Shown piece after piece: positions 32,944 through 42,409 of a stretch of DNA of 64,000 nucleotides (its first letter is position 1; each line of letters starts with the position of its first letter). The stretch spans positions 1 to 64,000 of the forward strand of contig DXLM01000001.1 in the NCBI GenBank assembly GCA_019414725.1, written 5' to 3'. This stretch comes from Bacteroides sp. (GTDB taxonomy: Bacteria > Bacteroidota > Bacteroidia > Bacteroidales > Bacteroidaceae). The translations under genes and the position numbers were made by a program. Below the pieces are notes generated by a model. The model worked only from the letters and a program-made list of their open reading frames with translations, ran no database searches and had not been told where the DNA came from.

Positions 32944-33983
32944 AAGATATCAAGCTTAGGCCGCTGCTAGACACACTAAGATTGGAGAAGATAAGTGATA
33001 AGGTATATTTTTCTGAACAGTACAGTGGATACGTTAGTAATTCCCGTTTAGGATTAATTAATCCTCGGCAGGATGGTAATCCAGATAAATTCTTTACTGG
33101 GTTTAAAAATACTTTCTCTTCTGCTCTGGAACTTGGAAGTGCTGTACACGAATTAGTGCTACAGCCAGATAGTTTTGAACTGTCAGAAGACATTGGTAAA
33201 CCTACTGCAAAGTTGGGAGCAATGGCTAATGAACTCTATCCCGTTTTTCTGAAAGGAGAAGTAACATTTGACGATGTAAAGAAAGCATCAGACAAGGTCG
33301 AATATTACAAGGGAAAGCTTACCAAGGAACTAGCTAAATCTGTGATTGAAGCTTCTACTAACTATTGGAAGAATAGACAGCTAAAAGAATTTGATTTAAC
33401 ACAAGATAAGGAAATTATATATCTTGACAACAAATCACTAGAAATCGTAAAGTCTTGTGTATCAGCATTAAATAGCAATAAGCAAGTGCAGAAACTTTTA
33501 CATCCTGAAGGGATAACTAAAACACCTATTTCTGAAAATGAGCAAGCTATTTTATTGGACGTGGAGGCGACCTGCCCTAATGGAAAAAAGTTTATCTTAC
33601 ACCTGAAGTCCAAACTAGATAATTATACAATAGATACAGAAACTAACACTATTGTAGTGAATGATATTAAGACGATTGGAAAAATCGTTAGTGAAATTGA
33701 CACCAATATCAATAAGTATCACTATAGTAGGGAGTTTGCGATGTATTTATACCTTCTGAAGTTGTGTGCTGAAAAGTTCTATAACTTGGAGAATCCAAAA
33801 TTGCAAGCTAATTACTTAGTAGTTTCTACCATTCCGAACTTTTATAGTAAGGTTAGGCCAGTTACTTATTTGGAATTGCGACAAGGATTTCATGAGTTCA
33901 AGACTCTTTTGAAGTATGTAGCCTATCAGATAGGTTATAGAGACTATTCTCTTGATGAACGACCTTCAAAATATCAGCTTTGA
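32934..33983 (+). CDS. PD-(D/E)XK exonuclease, RecB/Cas4-like
   Basis: 349 aa. An N-terminal nuclease half ends in LGSAVHELVLQP (about 64, conserved His/Glu). The catalytic core is LDVEATCPNGKKFILHLKSK..VNDIKTIGK (about 205-245, D and K as Dx11-16DxK), then HYSREFAMYLYLL. Fits the RecB-like nuclease domain conserved in crAss-like replication blocks. Overlaps neighbours by 10 and 29 bases. Confidence 0.8.
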   Translation: MELKDIKLRPLLDTLRLEKISDKVYFSEQYSGYVSNSRLGLINPRQDGNPDKFFTGFKNTFSSALELGSAVHELVLQPDSFELSEDIGKPTAKLGAMANELYPVFLKGEVTFDDVKKASDKVEYYKGKLTKELAKSVIEASTNYWKNRQLKEFDLTQDKEIIYLDNKSLEIVKSCVSALNSNKQVQKLLHPEGITKTPISENEQAILLDVEATCPNGKKFILHLKSKLDNYTIDTETNTIVVNDIKTIGKIVSEIDTNINKYHYSREFAMYLYLLKLCAEKFYNLENPKLQANYLVVSTIPNFYSKVRPVTYLELRQGFHEFKTLLKYVAYQIGYRDYSLDERPSKYQL

Positions 33984-34305
33984 ACAATTGTCATCAATTT
34001 ACTCAAAATACTTTACCTTAAACTACCTAGGGAGCAATATGGGTGATAAACTAGCCTGTATTGCTCTTACTTGTTATATAACTAATGAGTTAAAGAAAAA
34101 AGGTCAAAAGGTAACGTGTTATGATGTTTTATTGAAAGTCGGAAAAGATTTTAGGGAAGGAGAGAAAAATACCTTTCTGAAGTCTTTAGGGGCTATCTGT
34201 GAGGATTTAATGTACGGGTGTACCACTTTTCTTGACTTTGGTATTAAGCCGAAAGATATGCCCAAACAGCTCCAGATTTTGCTCGACAATTATGTACCAT
34301 TTTAA
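33955..34305 (+). CDS. Hypothetical protein, 116 aa
   Basis: MNDLQNISFEQLSSIYSKYF, helical, with KKKGQKVTCYDVLLKVGKDF and CEDLMYGCTTFLDFG. Last gene of the replication operon, before a 180-base control region. Confidence 0.62.
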   Translation: MNDLQNISFEQLSSIYSKYFTLNYLGSNMGDKLACIALTCYITNELKKKGQKVTCYDVLLKVGKDFREGEKNTFLKSLGAICEDLMYGCTTFLDFGIKPKDMPKQLQILLDNYVPF

Positions 34306-34486
34306 GAGATTTTTAGTTAAGAGGATTTTAACGTCCTTTAACATAAAATTAACATTTGAAGATTAGGGTTTCTATGTATGATGTAGTATAATTGATTACA
34401 TCAGTAAGGGAAACAATACTGATTAGATACGGAAAAATAATTTCAGATTATATGTTAATGATTTATGTTTAAAAATTTTATTTATT
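34306..34486 (+). promoter_or_regulatory. Control region with phased TTAAC repeats and two leader hairpins
   Basis: TTAAC at 34328, 34338 and 34349 (spacing 10, 11), followed by hairpins GATGTA/TACATC (about 34380-34402) and ATCAGTA/TACTGAT (about 34401-34424), then an A/T-rich leader to ATG 34487. It contains no gene. Probable promoter and structured 5' UTR for the single gene that follows. Confidence 0.5.
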
Positions 34487-35044
34487 ATGAGTACAACGAT
34501 TTTGAATTTTAAGAAAGTAGAAGTAGTAGCAGAAAGCAAAGAAGCAGCAATCGCACAAGTTGAAAGTACATTATTCCATGTAAATGGTGATGCAACTCAG
34601 GCTTACAAAAATTGGAAAGCTAAACAGACTAAGGGTATTACTGAGCGTGATGTAAAAGAGTTTATGCTTGAATATCTCGCTAAGAAAGGCAAGAACTGCC
34701 CCGGTGCTGGTTATCTGATTACTATCGAATCGTCTGTTGCAGACACTCGTGAGCGTCCGTACAAGATTGACGATGTTAAAGGTGATGGAAAGCGTAAGTT
34801 TAAGACTTTCTACAAGTGGATTGACAAAGAAACTAAGACTGTTGTTTGCCAAGTTGATACTAACAAAGCTGACGCTAAGAACGCAATCAAAGAATTGTAT
34901 AAGAGCGGTAAGTATAAAGGAAATGCTGAGTTGGTGAAAACTAAGGATGTTGTTGAAGGACAGGCAGTAGTAGCAACTGCACAATATACTCCTTCTAAGA
35001 ATACCAAGAATGGTACTTGGTTAGCTTTCGGTATCGAAGCCTAA
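34487..35044 (+). CDS. Monocistronic hypothetical protein, 185 aa
   Basis: MSTTILNFKKVEVVAESKEA, basic, mixed helix/strand (lysine content high), closing APSKNTKNGTWLAFG-like. It has its own upstream control region and own downstream terminator, and codon use leans to frequent codons, so strong expression is likely. It might be a DNA-coating or modification protein; no domain recognised. Confidence 0.75.
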   Translation: MSTTILNFKKVEVVAESKEAAIAQVESTLFHVNGDATQAYKNWKAKQTKGITERDVKEFMLEYLAKKGKNCPGAGYLITIESSVADTRERPYKIDDVKGDGKRKFKTFYKWIDKETKTVVCQVDTNKADAKNAIKELYKSGKYKGNAELVKTKDVVEGQAVVATAQYTPSKNTKNGTWLAFGIEA

Positions 35045-35065
35045 TTTCTTGAAAGATATACGTTT

Positions 35066-35104
35066 AAAAGGAAGATTGCCTAAGGGTGGTCTTCCTTTTT
35101 TATT
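35066..35104 (+). terminator. Intrinsic terminator
   Basis: AAAAGGAAGA (35066-35075) pairs with TCTTCCTTTT (35090-35099), followed by T's. Ends the single-gene unit at 34487. Confidence 0.88.
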
Positions 35105-35177
35105 TTGAGATAAGCAATATTTAATAGATATTAAACGTAATTTAATTATGGAAGTGTAACAACTAATTAACAATTAA

Positions 35178-35768
35178 ATGGAATTTACTCCTATAACAGG
35201 ACTTCAGATTAGAATTAATTTCTATACAAACAGAGGTTGTGTGCTTGAAGATGTAATAGAAAATCATTTCTATAACTATTTTAGCTTAGTTAATCCTCTA
35301 ATAATCGGAAGAAAAGAATCCATCGCGGGAAAACCTACAGATGGAATAGTTAGGTTCTATGATGAAAACCGGAATGTCAAGTTCTGGATTCTTCAAGAAA
35401 CTAAAAGAGATATAGGTATTAACTCTGTTTTCGTACATAGGTCTTTATTACAGGCTATGATGTATTTAGGAAACGTGTATTATGATACTAGTACTCATTT
35501 AGGAGTAGATAATTTCAATGGAGTATTTCTCGATTCGGCAAGGTATTTTTGCTACATTCCGAGAAAGGAAATAGATACTCTAATGGAAAAATTTGAACCT
35601 TTATGGCGCAAATATTTTCGAGTTTCACCTTCCAAAGCATACAAAGAACCAGAATTAGAGAGTTTTGCAGAATTAGCTATGTATTCTCTAAGGCATAGGG
35701 TTAAAGCATTGGATGAACACTTTAGATTAGACCTCCTATTAAAGGAGATTTACTATAATAATGTTTAA
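35178..35768 (+). CDS. Putative nuclease-like protein, 196 aa
   Basis: Starts MEFTPITGLQIRINFY. DGIVRFYDENRNVKFWILQETKRD (about 55-75) has the D...(E)xK spacing of PD-(D/E)XK folds (QETK). Restriction-like core is a guess. Followed two bases later by the next gene. Confidence 0.6.
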   Translation: MEFTPITGLQIRINFYTNRGCVLEDVIENHFYNYFSLVNPLIIGRKESIAGKPTDGIVRFYDENRNVKFWILQETKRDIGINSVFVHRSLLQAMMYLGNVYYDTSTHLGVDNFNGVFLDSARYFCYIPRKEIDTLMEKFEPLWRKYFRVSPSKAYKEPELESFAELAMYSLRHRVKALDEHFRLDLLLKEIYYNNV

Positions 35769-35770
35769 AT

Positions 35771-36538
35771 ATGGAATTGACGATTGAACAATTGATGCAA
35801 GGGAAAGCAACTAGAATTAAGGATAAAGAGTATTTTACTACTGAAGCCTATGTAACTCCGTTTATAGACAGAGTATCTAAAATGACTGATAATTTTATCA
35901 TTAATGCTAAGCCTGCTGACCAAATATCGCTTACTAAAGATGGGGAGATTAATTTTGATGATGTAATATACAATAGAGTTTGGATTCAAGGTGTTTTGCC
36001 GGACGAATATGCTTGGGATAATCATAAAAGAGTAATTAGTATGATTTATGCCCTTGATACTCGTAAACCATTAGTTAAGTTCTATGTAGGAGCTTTAAAT
36101 ATGGCTTGTCTAAACTTGTGTGTATTTAATCCAGAAATGTTAAATGTTTCTGAGCTAGAGCCAGAATCTGCTATTAACTATAGCTTCTTAAGAAATGCTA
36201 TGTCGATGACAGATGAAACCAACTTAATGCTTAAGAAACTTTCAGAGATGGAGTATAAGAAAGATGATATATATGCTGACCTAGGTCACTGGGTTGACAA
36301 CTGCATCAATTCTAAAATCAACATGGGATTTGGTTCTGTAAAATTAGCTGAATCTGCTCCGATTGATGTTTATAAAGATTTGTTTTATGATGAAAAATCT
36401 AAGTATTATACAACAGACAATGTTGTAGATGGATTTACCGTGTATAACGCATTTACTGACTTGATTACCCAGGATAAGAGAGACTTAGTAAATAAATTCG
36501 AGAAGACATTGTTAATTAAGGACGTAATGGGTATTTAA
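35771..36538 (+). CDS. Conserved hypothetical protein, 255 aa
   Basis: MELTIEQLMQGKATRIKDKE. Central stretch with KFYVGALNMACLNLCVFNPEML and C-terminal DNVVDGFTVYNAFTDLITQ suggests a DUF932-like fold seen in phages, without certainty. TAA then nrdD one base later, so it belongs to the nucleotide operon. Confidence 0.66.
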   Translation: MELTIEQLMQGKATRIKDKEYFTTEAYVTPFIDRVSKMTDNFIINAKPADQISLTKDGEINFDDVIYNRVWIQGVLPDEYAWDNHKRVISMIYALDTRKPLVKFYVGALNMACLNLCVFNPEMLNVSELEPESAINYSFLRNAMSMTDETNLMLKKLSEMEYKKDDIYADLGHWVDNCINSKINMGFGSVKLAESAPIDVYKDLFYDEKSKYYTTDNVVDGFTVYNAFTDLITQDKRDLVNKFEKTLLIKDVMGI

Positions 36539-36539
36539 T

Positions 36540-38298
36540 ATGCAAGTAGTAAAGAGAGACGGAAGTTTACAGGAATTTGACGGTAATAAGATAGTAGAAG
36601 CAATATCTAAAGCATTTAATGCTTGCTGTCCTGAAGAAAATAAAGAAGTCATTACAGCTATGGTGGCTGATATGCATTTATGGGACGGCATTACTATAGA
36701 AGAGATTCAGGACGTAGTAATAGAAACCTTGAGGGACTATGGTTACGATGATGTAGCCTCAGCATATTCTCAGTATAGAAGTGAACAATCTAGACTTAGA
36801 GAAATCATAGCTAAGATTAGTTATCAAGATAACTATATTAATAGTTCCGAAAATGCAGCTACTTCATCTGAAACAGATGGAAATGCTAATGTTGTATCTA
36901 AGAACGTTGCTACATTAGAGAGTGAAGATAGAAAGCGCGAGAACAGAGAAATTCAGCGCTATCGTATGAAGAAGAAATTAAAGCTTCTTTATCCCGAACT
37001 CTCTTCTCAATATTCTAGAGACCTAGACAGTCATATTATTTATACTCACGATGAGGCTTCTACGTCAGTACTTAAACAGTATTGTATGGCAGTCTCGTTA
37101 TATCCTCTAATGTTAGAGGGAGTAGGTAATATTGACGGAGTTACTCCTGGTCCTCCTAATGATTTGCAGTCATTTAGTGGACAGGTTACTAACTTAGTAT
37201 TTCTATTGTCTTCTCAATGTAAAGGAGCAGTTGCTGTAGGTAGCTATTTTATTGCACTTAACTATTATATTATTGCTGAATACGGAGAAAAGTGGTATGA
37301 GAAGCTCGATTGTATATGTACTTCGGAACATTCTCTTATTAAGAGAACTATCGAAGACTCCATCCTTAAAGCTTTTAAACAGTTTGTTTGGGGAATTAAT
37401 CAACCTGCTGGAAACAGAAGTTATCAATCTCCCTTTACTAATGTTTCGTACTACGATAAGACCTATTTTGAATCTCTATTTGGAGAATTTTACTATCCAG
37501 ACGGAACTAAGCCAGAATGGGTAGCAATTGATACTTTACAGAGATTGTTCATGTCTTGGTTTAATAAACTTCGCTTGAAACAAGTTCTGACATTTCCAGT
37601 AGAAACCTTTGCTATGGTGCATGACGGTAAAGACATTATAGATAAGAACTATAAAGACTTATGTGCAGAAATGTATTCTCAAGGTCATAGTTTCTTTACC
37701 TATATCTCAGACAGTGCAGATAGTCTTGCATCTTGTTGTCGTCTTCGTAATGAATTAGCTGAAAATACATTTAGTCCTACCTCTGGTATGACTGGTGTAA
37801 AGACAGGTTCTTGTAATGTTATTACTCTGAATATTAACAGAATTGTCCAAGATTGGGCTAGACAAGAAACTACTTGGTGGAGTGAAGATGGAGACAAAAA
37901 TCTCTTGCATTGTAAAGATAATGTTGCCCTACTCAAAAAATATCTAATAGATATTCTAGAGAGAGTATACAAGTATCACATTACTTATAAGACTATGCTC
38001 TATGAATGGGAAGAAAAGAAGATGTTTGCTTCTTCTAATGGTGGATATATCAATATTAAAGACCTATACAGTACTATTGGTTTAAATGGTTTGAATGAAG
38101 CTGCTGAGTTCCTAGGACTGAAAGTATCTAATAATCCAGAGTATTTCGAGTTCTTGCAACTAATCCTCGGAACTATTAAGGAGCAGAATAAGATTCATTC
38201 CATCCACGATAAGAAAAGACCTTTCCTATTTAATTCTGAAGTTGTTCCAGCAGAGGGACTTGGTGGTAAAAATTATAAATGGGATAAAGAAGATGGAT
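36540..38298 (+). CDS. nrdD: Anaerobic ribonucleotide reductase NrdD, exon 1
   Basis: Exon 1 of a 722-aa protein that reduces NTPs to dNTPs without oxygen. N-terminal ATP-cone (VVKRDGSLQEFDGNKIVEAI, about 3), reductase barrel with TGVKTGSCNVITLNI (about 417). The reading frame is lost 3' of KEDG at an intron; joining T38298 to A39043 restores KEDGYWVPEDRNLY, the classic NrdD context. Without splicing it ends early (38318) with GLEPMSI. Operon with nrdG at 40444. Confidence 0.93.
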
Positions 38299-39042
38299 TA
38301 GAACCAATGTCCATCTAAAACCTCTTTTAATTGACTCGAAACTACTTAACTAGGACTGAAATTAGGTTAAGACAACGAGGGGCAAGCAGGACCAATCCGT
38401 GCAGCCTGAACGACTAAACAAAGAGGATTTTTAACTGGGGTATGTGAATATATTAGTTAAAAGTATGTAATAGTCTGAACTCTATGGTGACATAGAGAGC
38501 TTTATGGAAACATAAAGCCGTTCATTTAAGTATTGTCCCTAAATTATTGTCCCGGTACAATAAAATATTTATACTAGTACCAGTACTAATTTAAAACAAT
38601 AATTTATGGAAACTAAAATTTGCAGTAAATGTGGTAGAGAATTACCACTTGATCGTTTTGAATCTGGAAGAAATCAATGTAGAGATTGCAGAAACGCTAG
38701 GAGAAAAGAGTTGCGTGATGCTAATCCAGAAAAACATAGAGAAGAATCTAAGAAAAGGTAGAAAAATCAAACGGACTGGCTTCATTTAATGAAGACTCCA
38801 TGTATTATATGTGGAGAAAGCGAGCCGTTCTGTATAGATTTTCACCATAAAAATCCTAGTGAAAAAGAATTTACAATTAGTAAAAAAACTAACCTGGGAA
38901 AAGACAAGCTATTAGCAGAAATACAAAAATGTGTTTGTCTTTGTGCTAATTGTCATCGTAAGGTTCACGCAGGATTAATAGATTTACAACAATATTTAAA
39001 TGAATCACCTCCTTGTATAACGGAGGAGGGTGTAACAGAATG
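38299..39042 (+). mobile_element. Group I intron with HNH gene in nrdD
   Basis: 744 bases; 5' exon ends in T, intron ends in G. P7-like pairing GACTA (38412-38416) with TAGTC (38471-38475); core context GCAAGCAGGACCAATCCG and CAGCCTGAACGACTA are typical for group I. It restores a normal NrdD codon junction, with G-Y-W formed across it. The HNH gene fills its 3' half and its TGA straddles the 3' splice site. Confidence 0.9.
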
Positions 39043-39043
39043 A
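38606..39043 (+). CDS. Intron-encoded HNH endonuclease with in-frame TAG
   Basis: 145 aa. Amino-terminal zinc finger (CSKCGRELPLDRF...CRDC), then HNH nuclease (CIICGES...FCIDFHHKNP, about 84, CLCANCHRKVH). A TAG at 38759 (between KKR and KNQ) lies in an otherwise continuous frame. TGA 39041-39043 overlaps the splice site. Spreads the nrdD intron. Confidence 0.88.
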
Positions 39044-39452
39044 TTGGGTTCCTGAAGATAGGAATCTATACAATAGTTACTTCTATAATGCCCATGATGA
39101 TACATCAGTGTTGGATAAGTTTATACTTCATGGAAGGCAGACTTATCAGTATACAGATGGAGGTAGTGCAGCTCACATTAACTTGGAGGAACATCTGTCT
39201 AAGGAGCAATACTTGAAGCTTATAGACTTTGCTATTCAGCAAGGAACTAATTACTTCACGTTCAATATTCCTAATAGTAAGTGCGAGGATTGTAAACATA
39301 TTGTGAAAGCTCCCATTAAGGTATGTCCTAAATGTGGAAGTGAACATATTACTCAATATACCAGAATTATTGGCTATCTAAGACCTATCACTGCTTTTGG
39401 TAAGGATAGAAGAATAGAAGCTGAAAGAAGAACATATTCAAAAAATGTATAA
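39043..39452 (+). CDS. nrdD: Anaerobic ribonucleotide reductase NrdD, exon 2
   Basis: C-terminal part: YWVPEDRNLYNSYFYN-type start, a zinc site CEDC...CPKCG (about 50 residues before the end) and the glycyl-radical loop ITQYTRIIGYLRP, the radical Gly lying in IGYL. The stop overlaps the next ATG. The activating enzyme NrdG follows one kilobase downstream. Confidence 0.92.
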
Positions 39453-39789
39453 AATAGAAGAGTTTGTAGGAACAGCTGCTGAGCTGGAGAAGTTCCTTAA
39501 TGAAATGCAAGTTATTAAACATTTTAATCTATCTCATATAGTATCTAGACAAGCTAAAACTTTTGCAGGACCTGGATGCTCAGTTGATAGAACCGTTTAT
39601 ACCTTAGTATTTTATGGGAATGACGAAGAAAAGAAGAGACAAATATATCTTGAATATGCTAAAGAAAACTTATGTAAAGATTGCTTGACTTGTGCAGACT
39701 TCGGGTATTATTGTAGAGGAAATAAAGAAAGATGTAATGCGTGGAAATACGATGAAAAAGCACATTATAGAATTGATAAAGTTGTATGA
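39445..39789 (+). CDS. Hypothetical Cys-rich protein, 114 aa
   Basis: MYKIEEFVGTAAELEKFLN; C-terminus CKDCLTCADFGYYCRGNKERC is a multi-Cys metal-binding patch. Between nrdD and nrdG, overlapped at both ends (ATGA before the next). Could relate to thiol or iron chemistry of NrdDG; no evidence beyond position. Confidence 0.6.
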   Translation: MYKIEEFVGTAAELEKFLNEMQVIKHFNLSHIVSRQAKTFAGPGCSVDRTVYTLVFYGNDEEKKRQIYLEYAKENLCKDCLTCADFGYYCRGNKERCNAWKYDEKAHYRIDKVV

Positions 39790-40451
39790 GTAAAGTTTTA
39801 ATTATTCCAGATGTTCACGGTAGACCATTCTGGAGAAAAGCAAAAGAGAAGATTAATAGTGTGGATAAGGTAGTCTTTTTAGGGGACTACCTCGACCCAT
39901 ATGGTTATGAAGGTATTACTAGAGAGAATGCGATAGAGGAGTTTAAAGAGATTATCCAATTCAAAGTTGATAATCCCGATAAGGTAATACTACTCCTTGG
40001 AAATCACGACTGTGCTTATTGCTATGATTTCGGAAGTGCTTCTAGGTATGATTACGCTAATGCAGAGCTAATTAAGGAAATGTTTGAGAATTTCAAGTCT
40101 CTATTCCAACTCAAATACTTCTCGGAAGGTATTCTATATACTCATGCTGGAGTTACTAATGATTGGTTAAAGAGTATGGATTTTACTATTACTGACCTAA
40201 TTACTAAGCCTGAGGACTTTCTAGTTGGCTTCCTATGGGAAGTATCTCGTATGAGAGGAGGGTGGTCTAATACAGGCAGTATGGTATGGAGCGATGTCAG
40301 AGAAGGAGATAGAGAGTCTACATATTATCAAATATTTGGGCATACTCAATTGGAATCAGAACCCATTATTACTGACAAGTTTGCTTGCTTAGACGTAAGA
40401 AGACCTTTTATATTAGATACAGAAACTAAAAAGATTGAAGAGTATGCTTAA
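39786..40451 (+). CDS. Metallophosphoesterase (PPM/calcineurin-like)
   Basis: 221 aa. Metal motifs in order: IIPDVHGR (DxH), KVVFLGDYLDPYG (GDxxD), LLLGNHDCAY (GNHD), ILYTHAG (H), FGHTQ (GHT). Serine/threonine or nucleotide phosphatase family; a related gene lies at 49403. In-operon with nrdDG. Confidence 0.84.
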   Translation: MSKVLIIPDVHGRPFWRKAKEKINSVDKVVFLGDYLDPYGYEGITRENAIEEFKEIIQFKVDNPDKVILLLGNHDCAYCYDFGSASRYDYANAELIKEMFENFKSLFQLKYFSEGILYTHAGVTNDWLKSMDFTITDLITKPEDFLVGFLWEVSRMRGGWSNTGSMVWSDVREGDRESTYYQIFGHTQLESEPIITDKFACLDVRRPFILDTETKKIEEYA

Positions 40452-40938
40452 ATATGTTGATGCCAGAGTAGTCTTTCAGGAAATTCCGGATGAGATTACA
40501 TTAGCTATAAATATATCTAACTGTCCTTGTCATTGTAAAGGATGTCATAGTCAATACCTAGCCGAAGATATAGGTAAACCATTAATTGAATATCCGCAGG
40601 GGTTCTCTGATGATTACATTATTCATCTAGACGAACTAATTACAGATGGTATTTCGTGTATAGCATTTATGGGAGGGGATTCTGACCCTCACTTAGTAAA
40701 TGTGTTAGCTAGTTTTGTTAAAGATTATTATCCGAATTTAAAAGTGGCATGGTACTCAGGTAGACAAGAACTATCAGAGCACGTGAATATGAAGCATTTC
40801 GATTATATCAAGCTAGGTCCATATATTGAAGAAAACGGGCCTTTAAATAGTAAGACAACTAATCAAGTTATGCTTCATATAGATAATAGCTGTGGAAAAC
40901 CCATAGTTAAAGACATAACATCACGTTTTTGGAAATGA
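40444..40938 (+). CDS. nrdG: Anaerobic RNR activase NrdG
   Basis: 164 aa. Radical-SAM enzyme that installs the glycyl radical on NrdD. CxxxCxxC cluster site CPCHCKGC (about 29-36), then AFMGGDSDPH (about 75, G-G-E-like GGD), LKVAWYSGRQE (about 101). Length usual for NrdG. ATG 40444 overlaps previous TAA. Confidence 0.9.
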   Translation: MLKYVDARVVFQEIPDEITLAINISNCPCHCKGCHSQYLAEDIGKPLIEYPQGFSDDYIIHLDELITDGISCIAFMGGDSDPHLVNVLASFVKDYYPNLKVAWYSGRQELSEHVNMKHFDYIKLGPYIEENGPLNSKTTNQVMLHIDNSCGKPIVKDITSRFWK

Positions 40939-41234
40939 TTCTTAAGGTTGCATATGATGATAACAGTCAACATCTGGTTGACGAATTAAAAAAGGTTCTT
41001 TCTAAATATCCTTTAGTAGAATTACAAACTTACCATGAAGGCTTGTTTAAGGAACGTAAAAACGCCTTCAAGCTTAAGGGAGGTTTTAGCGCTAGACATA
41101 CTCCATTTGCTGTATTAATTGATAATGATGCAGCTCCAGTAATGGCATTCTACAGTGAAGCTAATACTTGTACCATAGAAGAGATAATGAAAGCATTAAA
41201 TAATCCTGTAGTGTATGGTAGAATTGAAGGTTAA
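40935..41234 (+). CDS. Thioredoxin-fold-like protein, 99 aa
   Basis: MILKVAYDDNSQHLVDELKK, with HTPFAVLIDNDAAPVMAFY (about 58-76), whose cis-Pro-type TPF and following strand recall a thioredoxin fold; no CxxC. Directly after nrdG with ATGA overlap, so a role with the reductase is plausible, unproven. Confidence 0.55.
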   Translation: MILKVAYDDNSQHLVDELKKVLSKYPLVELQTYHEGLFKERKNAFKLKGGFSARHTPFAVLIDNDAAPVMAFYSEANTCTIEEIMKALNNPVVYGRIEG

Positions 41235-41556
41235 AGATATTATTGAAAGGAAGAAACTTCTGATAAAAGGACTTGAAGAGAATATCTTCAAGGACTTTAC
41301 TGAAGAAGAAGAAAATCTCTTGCACTCCAAGCACGGAATGATTAAAGTTAGTCATAGGTCAGGCGCTGGTAAAGTGTACGAAGGGATAACTGGAGCGTTT
41401 AAGGTTGGGCTTCCTCTAATTATTGATAGTGAGCCGACTAAGATAATACAGAGAATTACCATGATAGATTGGGACTCTAGTATGTTCCAGGATGCAGATG
41501 GAGAGTGGTTTATATTTGAATTTACTCCAATAAGACTCTACGAATTAAGTGTATGA
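41215..41556 (+). CDS. Hypothetical protein, 113 aa
   Basis: MVELKVKDIIERKKLLIKGL. Later SGAGKVYEGITGAFKVG. No family recognised. Overlaps the previous gene by 20 bases; ATGA to the next. Confidence 0.58.
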   Translation: MVELKVKDIIERKKLLIKGLEENIFKDFTEEEENLLHSKHGMIKVSHRSGAGKVYEGITGAFKVGLPLIIDSEPTKIIQRITMIDWDSSMFQDADGEWFIFEFTPIRLYELSV

Positions 41557-41858
41557 TAAGAAAATTTACTAACATCGTTTGTGTATATTACAACGACAAA
41601 AATTATATTCCAGCTAAGTATAATTGTCCAGACTTAGAGATTGATGATGTAATTCTCAACCTGACTACAAACAAGGAACAGAATTATGAAAAGATTTCTG
41701 AGATTATTGTTGATTATGCCTTTGCTTTGTTCTGTAACAAATCTGATTTAAAAGATTTTTCACAAGACCATAAGAAGTATAAGAGGCAGAACTGGAAATT
41801 GCTCGACTTTAGGGAAATAATTAAAACAACAGAGATAAAACCAAAAGATCAGAAATGA
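41553..41858 (+). CDS. Hypothetical protein, 101 aa
   Basis: MIRKFTNIVCVYYNDKNYIP; no family recognised. Coupled by ATGA with the genes before and after, directly preceding the NMN adenylyltransferase. Confidence 0.58.
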   Translation: MIRKFTNIVCVYYNDKNYIPAKYNCPDLEIDDVILNLTTNKEQNYEKISEIIVDYAFALFCNKSDLKDFSQDHKKYKRQNWKLLDFREIIKTTEIKPKDQK

Positions 41859-42409
41859 AATATGGAGTTATTTTAGCTAGGTTTCAGCCCATTCACAATG
41901 GGCACCTAGCTTTAATTAAAAAAGCTTGTTCAGAGAACGATAAGGTTCTTTTGTTAGTTGGTAGTGCTGATAAAGTAAACAAGCGTAATCCTATTCCTAT
42001 AAAGGTTAGGATAAAATTACTAGAAACTGCCTTAGAGGACGAAGGTTTACTTAGTAGATGTATCATTCAGCCTCTTAATGATTTGACTGATGAGTCTGAT
42101 AACTCTCAGGATTGGGGATTCTATTTATATGCTAACATAGTTAGTATTATAAAAGAGTCCCATTTTAATATCTACTATAGCGATGGATACGAAATTATTA
42201 CAACATGGTTTCCAAAGTTTATGCTGAAGGGTTATATATCAATGACTCTCATGGCAAGAGAACAGGTAGAAGAAGGTATATCGGCTACTGTTGTAAGAGA
42301 TGCCCTAAGATCTAATTTAAGCCTAGAAGGACTAGTTCCTAAGTGTGTTATAGATGCAAGATTTTATTTAACTGAATTTATTTTATTACATGAAAGTACT
42401 CATAATTAA
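41855..42409 (+). CDS. Nicotinamide-nucleotide adenylyltransferase (NMNAT)
   Basis: 184 aa. Joins NMN and ATP to NAD+. [18 protein letters not shown] carries the HxGH nucleotidyl motif (HNGH, about 16-19), and [12 protein letters not shown] (about 142) is the second ATP signature (ISxTxxR). The NMN would come from the NAMPT at 18473, 22 kb upstream. ATGA with the previous gene. Confidence 0.92.
   Translation: MKYGVILARFQPIHNGHLALIKKACSENDKVLLLVGSADKVNKRNPIPIKVRIKLLETALEDEGLLSRCIIQPLNDLTDESDNSQDWGFYLYANIVSIIKESHFNIYYSDGYEIITTWFPKFMLKGYISMTLMAREQVEEGISATVVRDALRSNLSLEGLVPKCVIDARFYLTEFILLHESTHN

Noticed and set aside
34737..34937. Alternative frame inside the gene at 34487
   Set aside because: A shadow of the main frame with no start context or domain.
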